Made by a program: the position numbers and the translations under genes | DNA from: an uncultured Microcaldota archaeon | GTDB lineage: Archaea; Micrarchaeota; Micrarchaeia; Anstonellales; Bilamarchaeaceae | Assembly (NCBI GenBank): GCA_903835385.1 | Contig: CAILMQ010000034.1 | Coordinates: forward strand, 1-44,004 | DNA length: 44,004 nucleotides | Reading direction: 5' to 3' | Part shown: piece by piece, positions 35,710-41,573 of the stretch | Layout: each line of letters opens with the position of its first letter | How positions within the stretch are numbered: position 1 is the first letter of the stretch | The notes under the pieces: generated by a model | Databases searched by the model: none | Told to the model about the DNA's origin: nothing | What the model saw: only the letters and a program-made list of their open reading frames with translations

Positions 35710-36225
35710 TCAGGACGTTACTACCGCGTAGTTGCCCGAAATCTTCCGCTTCGCGCGCGTGAACGCCACTGCCGCGGCGGCAGCGTTCGCCTTGTAGGTG
35801 TATATGGAGAACAGGTCCGTGCCCTTGGCGAGCCTCGCCGCCATGTCCGTGGGCCTTCCGAACGCCCTCCTCATTCCCTTTTGAAGGCGGTCGGCACCTG
35901 CGCCGGCAATCATCTTGTTTTCCCTTATCACGTGGTGCGGATACACCCTCACGATGAAGTAGTATTCCCCCGGAGCCTCCTTTTCGAGCTGCTTGTTCGC
36001 GCTCATGCGCGCGGCCTCTATGGCATTGTCGCGGAGTATCACCGGCGCCAGCGCCCGCAGGTGCATCACCAGGTCGTAATCGCGCTTGTCAGCGCCCATC
36101 CTGAACTGGTGGAGGTCCTTGTGCGGCATTGCCTTTATGTAGGACCTTCTCGGCTTCGACCTGCTGAACCTGGTCCATGCGACCTTGTCAGCGTCCCGTA
36201 TGCTTCTTCCCGGCCTGATTCCCAT
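35710..36225 (-). CDS. rpl10e: Ribosomal protein L10e (uL16)
   Basis: 171 residues, the archaeal/eukaryotic form of uL16, which sits at the large-subunit tRNA-binding region. Motifs: GIRPGRSIRDADKVAWTRFS, SYIKAMPHKDLHQFRMG, YFIVRVYPHHVIRENKMIAG, GADRLQKGMRRAFGRPTDMA and the C-terminal AFTRAKRKISG. AAGGTGAG with 6-nt spacing precedes ATG 36225. It stands alone between unrelated genes, as often in reduced archaeal genomes. Confidence 0.95.
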   Translation of the reverse strand: MGIRPGRSIRDADKVAWTRFSRSKPRRSYIKAMPHKDLHQFRMGADKRDYDLVMHLRALAPVILRDNAIEAARMSANKQLEKEAPGEYYFIVRVYPHHVIRENKMIAGAGADRLQKGMRRAFGRPTDMAARLAKGTDLFSIYTYKANAAAAAVAFTRAKRKISGNYAVVTS

Positions 36226-36254
36226 GAATGCTCACCTTATCGTGATATGTTCTC

Positions 36255-36296
36255 CCTAACGAGTGTCAAAAGTGTGTTGCGTTAGGATTTTAAACG
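36255..36296 (-). promoter_or_regulatory. L10e core promoter with flanking inverted repeat
   Basis: TATA-like CGTTTAAAATCC at 36285-36296. CGTTAGG (36280-36286) and CCTAACG (36255-36261) form a 7-bp inverted repeat that straddles the predicted transcription start near 36263. It could be an operator. L10e would have a leader of about 38 nt. Confidence 0.4.
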
Positions 36297-36427
36297 CTCG
36301 CGTTGCCCCGGGAAACCCTAAGCGACCTATGGGGAAAGCTCCTGAGGGCGTGAAAACAATATACAAACAATCCTTTTTGTAACACAATTAAAAGAGTTTG
36401 CCAATAAATCGAGGGTGAGGCCTTATA

Positions 36428-37597
36428 ATGATTCGGAACCACTTCGAGCCATACCGACGTCAGCCGCTACGCGACAATGCGCTACCCAATCCCCGCGATT
36501 CCCCTCATCAAAGAAATATGGATTTTCGCATGCACGCCGCGATGGTTGGTGCGCCCAGGATTGAAAAAGCCAAACCCGAGTCCTATCCCGTGGTTCCATT
36601 TTCCCGCATGGCACAGATGCAGGATACCCCCCTGGAGAGGTACCAGAAGCTGTTTCTATACATCTCAGAAAGGACAGGGGCGCATCCCTCTGTCAGCGAC
36701 GCGGTGGCCCTGGTCCTGCTCAATCAATTCCTTTCCATTCCCGCAGGTTTCGATTTGGGGGCTGTTTCGTATACAAGGCCGCAGCGCGTCTTCAGCAGGG
36801 AGCAGCTCATGGAATTCATGAACTCCATGCGCGTATTGGAGATATCTTTTAATGATGGTTATCCTGATTGGGACTCCAACGGCGGGCGAACCGGTTTGTT
36901 CAGGGCAAAAACAGTGGTGCCTTCGTTGCATCATCGGAATCCAATCGGGCCTCCGTCATCCTATCTGGATTTGTATGGGCAGGTTGTGAAATCGCCTCCG
37001 CAGGGTTTTGACCTGGTCTTTCTTTCCTATACGAAAAAGTTTATCCCTGGTAGGGACGAGTTGGAAGACATGCTTCTTACTTCCTTGGCCGAGGGAAAGC
37101 ACAAGATGGAATGGGATATGCTGGCGGGCAATCTTTACGAATCGCTTTCAACCCTGTCGAAAACAGATGCGGCCGCTGTCTTGATGGAAGTCCATCTCGT
37201 GCTGGGACTCACCGGGTTTGGGCAGCCAAATCCAGACATAGCTCTGATCCTCGCTTGCGTGGAAAAACCTGCTCAAAAGGCACGCGCATCGGAGTCCCTC
37301 TTTGTTTTGGCGACGGGATGCGAAGAAGATCCGGATACCAAAATACCAGCGGTCGTTATCGCCGCAATCAGGGGACTGGCCGGGCTGATAGCAAGAATCG
37401 AATCAGAAGCGGATTCCGCGTCTAAAATCTTGCCGGTTGACCCGAAAGGCCTCATAGAGACGATCGCAAGGCATGCCGTAGGGAGCAGGGGCGCGCTCAT
37501 CGTGTCGGGTGACACCTGCGATACGCCTCCGGATACGTTTAGGGCTATAAAGTCGTTCCAGGATGGCGGCGTAGTGCTGTATCAGAGAAATGATTAG
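36428..37597 (+). CDS. Unknown 389-residue protein
   Basis: I do not recognise it. No signal peptide or membrane helix. It is soluble-looking with mixed helix and strand; the N-terminal 45 residues are Arg/Pro/His-rich and may be disordered (an alternative start is ATG 36518, MDFRMHAAM). Distinct segments: LERYQKLFLYISERTG, SFNDGYPDWDSNGGRTGLFR, GFDLVFLSYTKKFIPGRDEL, VLMEVHLVLGLTGFGQPNPD and SGDTCDTPPDTFRAIKSF. GGTGAGG upstream of ATG 36428 supports translation. It lies between L10e and tRNA-Gly. Base use is slightly less GC-biased than in its neighbours. Confidence 0.6.
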   Translation: MIRNHFEPYRRQPLRDNALPNPRDSPHQRNMDFRMHAAMVGAPRIEKAKPESYPVVPFSRMAQMQDTPLERYQKLFLYISERTGAHPSVSDAVALVLLNQFLSIPAGFDLGAVSYTRPQRVFSREQLMEFMNSMRVLEISFNDGYPDWDSNGGRTGLFRAKTVVPSLHHRNPIGPPSSYLDLYGQVVKSPPQGFDLVFLSYTKKFIPGRDELEDMLLTSLAEGKHKMEWDMLAGNLYESLSTLSKTDAAAVLMEVHLVLGLTGFGQPNPDIALILACVEKPAQKARASESLFVLATGCEEDPDTKIPAVVIAAIRGLAGLIARIESEADSASKILPVDPKGLIETIARHAVGSRGALIVSGDTCDTPPDTFRAIKSFQDGGVVLYQRND

Positions 37598-37628
37598 CGA
37601 ATAAGAAAAAAGAAATTGCGGTCTACTT

Positions 37629-37662
37629 GTTCGGCGGACCGAACATGGGACCTCAATTTTTT
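37629..37662 (+). terminator. Hairpin plus T6 after the 389-residue gene
   Basis: GTTCGG-CGGA-CCGAAC (37629-37644) forms a 6-bp hairpin, followed after 12 nt by T6 (37657-37662). It lies 30-60 nt past the stop. Confidence 0.45.
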
Positions 37663-37671
37663 AAAAAAAAA
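37663..37671 (-). terminator. T9 terminator of tRNA-Gly
   Basis: Nine A on the plus strand give T9 one base past the discriminator of the tRNA-Gly gene. Confidence 0.6.
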
Positions 37672-37672
37672 T

Positions 37673-37812
37673 TGCGGTCGTCGGGATTGACAGCCCTGAA
37701 GGGCAAATCACGCGCGACGCGTCGCGCGGGGCTTTTGAACCCGAGTTATAGGCTTGGAAGGCGTACTCCCGTCAAAGACGGACTAAGTCCTACCAGGCTA
37801 GACTACAACCGC
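37673..37812 (-). tRNA. tRNA-Gly(UCC) with two introns, one in the T-loop
   Basis: A 140-nt gene that folds to a 73-nt tRNA. Acceptor GCGGTTG/CGACCGC with A73, D-arm GTCT-AGCCTGGTA-GGAC, anticodon arm TAGGC-CTTCCAA-GCCTA, T-arm TCGGG-TTCAAAT-CCCGA. Intron 1, 20 nt at 37763-37782 between positions 29 and 30, has a textbook bulge-helix-bulge: 4-bp helix ACTT/GAGT (one U-G), bulges AG|T and AC|G. Intron 2, 47 nt around 37687-37735, interrupts the T-loop near 58/59; its ends are ambiguous by one or two bases because both borders read TCAA. It contains a GC palindrome hairpin (7 bp, loop CGCG) and a GCCC/GGGC hairpin. Upstream TATA candidates: GTTTTTAAC at about 37850, or the weaker one at 37827-37836. 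Confidence 0.88.
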
Positions 37813-37920
37813 GTAGAAGTCTAATACCTTTTATCGTGGGCGAAGGGTTAAAAACCCTTTAACCCCCCCCTGGCGAAAACAGCCAGAAAAATTAATAATC
37901 CTCCCTCAGAGGTAAAACCG

Positions 37921-38319
37921 GTGATATCCATGGGGCTTTTGTACACGAGCATAAGGGTAAAGGACATGAAGAAGTCGCTGGCTTTCTACACCCGGAAGAT
38001 GGGGCTGAAGGTGGTGGGCAGGAGAAGCCCGGTTCCCGGCGAACTTATCGTCAATCTTGAGGACAGGGCAACGAAGCAGCGCCTGAACCTCATGTGGTAC
38101 GCGAAAAGCTGCCGCTGGTACAGCCCGTACAAGATGAACGGCGTGGAGCTGGACCACCTGATGTTCGAGGTCAAGGACGCGAAGAAGGCCTATGCCAAGC
38201 TGCGCAAGGGTGGCGCTGCGAAGGCCACGGACCTTTGGGACGGCAAGGAGCGCACCATGGGCCTGGTCAAGGACCCCAACGGCATCTGGATAGGAGTGAT
38301 GAGCAAAAAGAAGAAATAA
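37921..38319 (+). CDS. VOC-superfamily (glyoxalase-like) protein
   Basis: 132 residues with the paired beta-alpha-beta-beta-beta units of the VOC fold: YTSIRVKDMKKSLAFYTRKM, GLKVVGRRSPVPGE and GVELDHLMFEVKDAKKAYAK, closing with MGLVKDPNGIWIGVM. Members are metal-dependent lyases, dioxygenases or binding proteins. The usual metal ligands (His/Glu) are only partly visible (His in DHLMFE), so the enzymatic role is uncertain. The start is taken as GTG 37921 because GAGGT sits 7 nt upstream; ATG 37930 is the alternative. Confidence 0.8.
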   Translation: MISMGLLYTSIRVKDMKKSLAFYTRKMGLKVVGRRSPVPGELIVNLEDRATKQRLNLMWYAKSCRWYSPYKMNGVELDHLMFEVKDAKKAYAKLRKGGAAKATDLWDGKERTMGLVKDPNGIWIGVMSKKKK

Positions 38320-38320
38320 C

Positions 38321-38980
38321 TTAAAATACCGCCGCGAGCCCGCTCAAAAACTTCTTCGGGTCCTCGGCCTTCACGAACGCGCTGGCCAGAAGCACGCCTT
38401 CGGAGCCGAGCTCAAGCGCCTTGCGCACGTCCTCGGCATTGCTCACGCCGGCGCCGCAGAGCACGGTTATTTTTGAATTTATCTTTTTTATTTCCTTCAC
38501 GGTTTCCGACACGATTTCCGGTTTCGCGTTGGACACGCTCACTCCGGAGCCTATAAGCTCCGGCGGCTCCACCGCGATGTAGGTCGGTTCGAACGCCGCG
38601 ATTTCAGCGGCTTCTTTCGTGCTGGCCGCGCAGGCAAGGGATTCCAGGCCGTGCGAGTGCAGCGCCTGCACCGTGGCCCTTATTTTATCCGGTCTCAGCT
38701 TCTTCTCCGAGTGGTTCACCAGCGAGCCCTTGACCTTTATTATCTTGAGCGCGTCGACCGGGATTGAGCCGGTGAACGCCCCCGGGCTCTCCGCATCCAC
38801 GTGCTGCGCGAAAATATCGCCGAACCTCTCGGTCGCCTCCTTCAGGTATATGGCGGGGGGGCACACGATTATCCTCACTCCGGTCTCAGCCACCACCTCG
38901 CTCGCGATGTCCGTGAAAAGAAGCGACCTTTCCAGGGTTTGCGTATATGTCTTGAGATTGAGGACTATCAAGGATTTCAC
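38321..38980 (-). CDS. tpiA: Triosephosphate isomerase, archaeal type
   Basis: Interconverts dihydroxyacetone phosphate and glyceraldehyde 3-phosphate. 219 residues, the short archaeal form (about 220-230). Lys10 of the active site is in LIVLNLKTYTQ, the catalytic His in VNHSEKKL, the catalytic Glu in YIAVEPPELIGSG, and the phosphate-binding Gly-rich end in VLCGAGVSNAEDVRKALELG. The start is GTG at 38980: a TATA box (TTTAAAG, 39003-39012) places transcription start at the codon, so the gene is leaderless with a GTG start. Tail-to-tail with the VOC gene (1 nt apart). Confidence 0.95.
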   Translation of the reverse strand: MKSLIVLNLKTYTQTLERSLLFTDIASEVVAETGVRIIVCPPAIYLKEATERFGDIFAQHVDAESPGAFTGSIPVDALKIIKVKGSLVNHSEKKLRPDKIRATVQALHSHGLESLACAASTKEAAEIAAFEPTYIAVEPPELIGSGVSVSNAKPEIVSETVKEIKKINSKITVLCGAGVSNAEDVRKALELGSEGVLLASAFVKAEDPKKFLSGLAAVF

Positions 38981-39079
38981 CCATTCATGAATTGATTGAA
39001 AGTCTTTAAATGGTTGGGCAACCCTCCGCGGAAATGAAGTCGGGTCAGGTTAATAAAGCCGGATTCGCCTGCATTCGCC

Positions 39080-39769
39080 ATGGATTTAAGCGAAACAAAC
39101 AGGAAAAAAATCCTGATTCGTTGGAGCCGCGTCCACACAGCCGAACAAGAGTACATCTCCACCCATGCAATGAAGAACGAATCCCTCAAGGCAAGATTAC
39201 ACGGTTATCTTTGTGGTGACGGAAGCGTAACCCGCAGAAAGGAACGCGCGAATGAAAAAATGCATCATGAAATCCGTTTCTATCCGGACCACGTTTCTAT
39301 GGCGGCTTCTTTCATAGACGCCTTTCATTTGGTTTACGGAAAGAGATTGAGGTTGAAAGAACTGACGAACCACTACCTCGTCAATCTCAACTCCAAGATT
39401 ATCGCAAATGACCTTCTTCGTGACGGTTCCCTTTCAAGCATGGAATGGCGCGTGCCTGTCTGGGTGGTGTGCAATCAAGAAAACTCAAAAGAGTGGCTCA
39501 GGGCGTTTTTCGACTCCGAAGCATATGTCAACGACAAGGAGATTCGCATCCAATCCGTCAACAAAATCGGACTTTGCCAGGTGAAGTCGATGCTCAAGGC
39601 TTTCGGAATCACATGCAGCGAGTACACTTACCAAAGAAAAAACAAAAGATGGAATATTAATTATCATCTGTCAATCCGTGGGCAGGCGAACCGATACAAT
39701 TTCTTAAAAAGGGTTGGCTTCAACCATATAAAAAAGTTAAACAGACTTTTGAATGCCGACGTCGCATAA
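39080..39769 (+). CDS. LAGLIDADG homing endonuclease
   Basis: 229 residues with two LAGLIDADG helices: ARLHGYLCGDGSV (39-51, catalytic Asp47) and EWLRAFFDSEAYV (138-150, acidic Glu147). Spacing of about 100 residues fits a two-motif monomer that makes a 4-nt staggered cut. These enzymes spread introns and inteins. No intein or host exon frames it; instead its last five codons and stop (39755-39769) are the first 15 nt of a tRNA-Ser gene that carries two introns. The GGTTAATAAAG element 27 nt upstream of ATG 39080 is its own promoter. Base use is lower in GC than its neighbours, consistent with mobility. Confidence 0.9.
   Translation: MDLSETNRKKILIRWSRVHTAEQEYISTHAMKNESLKARLHGYLCGDGSVTRRKERANEKMHHEIRFYPDHVSMAASFIDAFHLVYGKRLRLKELTNHYLVNLNSKIIANDLLRDGSLSSMEWRVPVWVVCNQENSKEWLRAFFDSEAYVNDKEIRIQSVNKIGLCQVKSMLKAFGITCSEYTYQRKNKRWNINYHLSIRGQANRYNFLKRVGFNHIKKLNRLLNADVA
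39726..39735 (+). promoter_or_regulatory. TATA box of tRNA-Ser(CGA), inside the endonuclease gene
   Basis: ATATAAAAAA lies about 25 nt before the tRNA 5' end and within the last codons of the homing endonuclease ORF, so the tRNA can be transcribed independently. Confidence 0.5.
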
Positions 39770-39872
39770 TCCGGTAGTGCGTCGGAAACCATTTTGGTTG
39801 ACGAATCTCGAACCGGATTTATCGAGAAAACCGATCCCTCTGGGATTCCAGGTTCAAATCCTGGCGTCGGCG
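39755..39872 (+). tRNA. tRNA-Ser(CGA) with two introns
   Basis: A 118-nt gene that yields an 82-nt type II tRNA. Acceptor GCCGACG/CGTCGGC with G73, D-arm GCAT-AATCCGGTA-GTGC, variable arm CCC-TCT-GGG, T-arm CCAGG-TTCAAAT-CCTGG. Removing intron 1 (20 nt, 39786-39805, between 30 and 31) and intron 2 (16 nt, 39813-39828, between 37 and 38) restores the stem TCGGT/ACCGA and the loop CTCGAAA, anticodon CGA. Both splice sites fit bulge-helix-bulge: intron 1 has helix CGTC/GACG with bulges GG|A and AA|T and an AACC/GGTT hairpin; intron 2 has helix CTCG/CGAG with bulges AA|C and AA|A. Its first 15 nt overlap the homing endonuclease ORF. Confidence 0.9.
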
Positions 39873-39873
39873 T

Positions 39874-39887
39874 ATTTTTCTTTCTTT
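39874..39887 (+). terminator. T-rich terminator of tRNA-Ser(CGA)
   Basis: ATTTTTCTTTCTTT starts 2 nt past the discriminator; T-rich runs end archaeal tRNA transcripts. Confidence 0.5.
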
Positions 39888-39951
39888 GTCCGGTTCCGTG
39901 TTCCTGCAGGTGTTACACCCATTTAAATACAATTCCAACATAAAATAACAC

Positions 39952-40953
39952 ATGACACGCCAAATGCCCCCTACAAACCGGGCTGCGCCAGGATGCGCCG
40001 CCGGCAGGCTAAGGGCAACCGAATTCACAAAAATTCCAATCAGGCACGTAAGGACCGATTTCGTCCAATGGTTCGGGGACCGGCATGACGGAGCGATGGA
40101 AACCGCAGTAACGGCAAAAGGCGGCGTCGTAGTCGAGGCGGGGTATTACTTCGGCGATGACAAGGGCAAGAATATCGTAGACGTGTCCAGCCAGGCCGGC
40201 TGCCCAAACAAATGCGTTTTTTGCGATCTGGGAAAAGAAAAATTCGTGCGCAATCTCACCAAGGAAGAGATAATCGACCAGGTCCGCCTGGTTTTGCTGC
40301 TTGCGGGCGGATACGGCTTTGACCTGGATAATACCAAACACAAGATTGACTTTGGAAAGACCGGAGAGCCATTGCTCAACGGCGCTATCGTTCCTGCTGT
40401 GGAAAAGCTGGCAGAACTCAGTTTTTCGTATAAGTTGTGCACCACGTTTCCTGACAGCAGGATGGCCTACGAGAATTTCAGGGCACTGGCCCGCTTCGCT
40501 TCGCGGCACAGCGAGCCTTTCCAGCCCCAGATTTCCCTGGTTTCCACTTCTGAAGCGTACCGGCGCAGAGTCATAGGGACCAACATAGCATCATTCGACC
40601 AGCTCAGGGCCAGCGCAGAGCAGTGGGCGAATCAAAATCCGGAAGGGAGGCGGATTAACCTGAGCATCATACTATCAGAAGACACTCCATGCGACGTTCG
40701 GGATGTCTATGGCACGCTGCCTCCGGAGTTATTCAACATGCGGATAAGGAAGTACGTGGCTACGGCCCATGGCAGGCAGAATGGCTTGCACACGGCTGAT
40801 GACGCCCGCATCAGAAGGATCCAGGAGTCTTTCAGGGAGAAGGGATACTCTGTGAGGGACGAGGCGATGCCAACGGCAGTGGAACTGAGATTCGGGCTCG
40901 CCTCCAATGTCACAAGGCGCCGCTATATCGGCATGATTGACGGGAAGGGGTAG
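39952..40953 (+). CDS. Radical SAM protein, RlmN-like features
   Basis: 333 residues. Cluster ligands Cys84, Cys88 and Cys91 in AGCPNKCVFCDLG (CxxxCxxC), then a SAM-binding-like region with DFGKTGEPLLNGAIVPAVEK, which resembles the GxGEPLxN box of the RlmN/Cfr methyltransferases. Later segments: LCTTFPDSRMAYENF, ISLVSTSEAYRRRVIGTN, LSIILSEDTPCDVRDVYG. RlmN enzymes methylate adenine C2 of rRNA and tRNA; this protein is of similar length, but the two extra methylation cysteines are not certain. ATTTAAATAC at 39921-39930 gives a leaderless transcript from ATG 39952. Confidence 0.75.
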   Translation: MTRQMPPTNRAAPGCAAGRLRATEFTKIPIRHVRTDFVQWFGDRHDGAMETAVTAKGGVVVEAGYYFGDDKGKNIVDVSSQAGCPNKCVFCDLGKEKFVRNLTKEEIIDQVRLVLLLAGGYGFDLDNTKHKIDFGKTGEPLLNGAIVPAVEKLAELSFSYKLCTTFPDSRMAYENFRALARFASRHSEPFQPQISLVSTSEAYRRRVIGTNIASFDQLRASAEQWANQNPEGRRINLSIILSEDTPCDVRDVYGTLPPELFNMRIRKYVATAHGRQNGLHTADDARIRRIQESFREKGYSVRDEAMPTAVELRFGLASNVTRRRYIGMIDGKG

Positions 40954-40981
40954 CGCAGGGCACGCAACGGCGATTTTCCTT

Positions 40982-41521
40982 CTATTTCTTGAAAACAAGC
41001 AGCGCGAGCCCGAGCATCGGGAAAACGAATGCAATCGGGCAGAAGCTTTCCGGCAGGTTTCCGGTTTCGTGCATGCCGCAGCTCACGTTCGCCCAGGAAT
41101 AGCCGCCCGGGCAGAGCCAATCGCCCGCAGATGGCTCCTTTTGCCATTCGGTTGGAAGTATGCACTGCTGCGCAGATGGCGGATTGGTGACGAACGCGCA
41201 CTCGTTCCTTTGGCTGCTGACTACCATGTTCGTGCAGTTCCCGTTTCCTCCGCTGTGGCCCTCCGAGCAGCAGAACCCGCTCTGCGACGGATGGCATTCC
41301 AGGCTCACTGTGATGCGGCTGTAGCCTGAAGGGCATTCTGGGTTTCCGTAACCCAGGCTCGCCCAGCCCTGCGGGATTTCGCATGACGTGCATTCGTCCC
41401 CTGCTGAATAATCCGCGCACTGCATCGTGGCATTGTTCACAATGACCTGGGGCGGCGCAGGAGCCGCATGGGCGAATGCAAAAAGCGCAAACATTACCAG
41501 GAACAATCTTACGGCGTTCAT
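40982..41521 (-). CDS. Exported Cys-rich membrane-anchored protein
   Basis: 179 residues from ATG 41521. Signal peptide NAVRLFLVMFALFAFAHA, then an extracytoplasmic domain with many cysteines (DECTSCEIP, GFCCSEG, CTNMVVSSQRNECAF, YSWANVSCGM) likely forming disulfides, and a C-terminal helix (FCPIAFVFPMLGLALLVFKK). GGGTGA at 41532-41537 and the shared TATA box at 41542 support this start; the upstream frame to 41575 overlaps the promoter. It is probably a surface protein. Function unknown. Confidence 0.7.
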   Translation of the reverse strand: MNAVRLFLVMFALFAFAHAAPAPPQVIVNNATMQCADYSAGDECTSCEIPQGWASLGYGNPECPSGYSRITVSLECHPSQSGFCCSEGHSGGNGNCTNMVVSSQRNECAFVTNPPSAQQCILPTEWQKEPSAGDWLCPGGYSWANVSCGMHETGNLPESFCPIAFVFPMLGLALLVFKK

Positions 41522-41541
41522 GGGAAACAAATCACCCGGCA

Positions 41542-41551
41542 GGTATATAAC
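41542..41551. promoter_or_regulatory. Bidirectional TATA box at 41542-41551
   Basis: GGTATATAAC lies 25 nt from the minus-strand start 41521 and 28 nt from the plus-strand start 41574; one element serves both genes, as at 30869. Confidence 0.5.
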
Positions 41552-41573
41552 ATTTCCCTGAATACGCCTCCCC

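Larger units (their letters stand above)
37613..37679. repeat. 11-bp direct repeat of the tRNA-Gly 3' end
   Basis: AAATTGCGGTC occurs at 37613-37623 and at 37669-37679, the second copy being the tRNA-Gly 3' end and its flank, 56 bp apart. Duplicated tRNA 3' ends are typical footprints of integrase att sites, but this copy is short and no integrase is nearby. Confidence 0.4.

Noticed and set aside
39755-39872. Reading the tRNA-Ser(CGA) gene as having one canonical intron only
   Set aside because: With a single intron the anticodon stem does not form; two introns restore a 5-bp stem, and both sites fit the bulge-helix-bulge motif.
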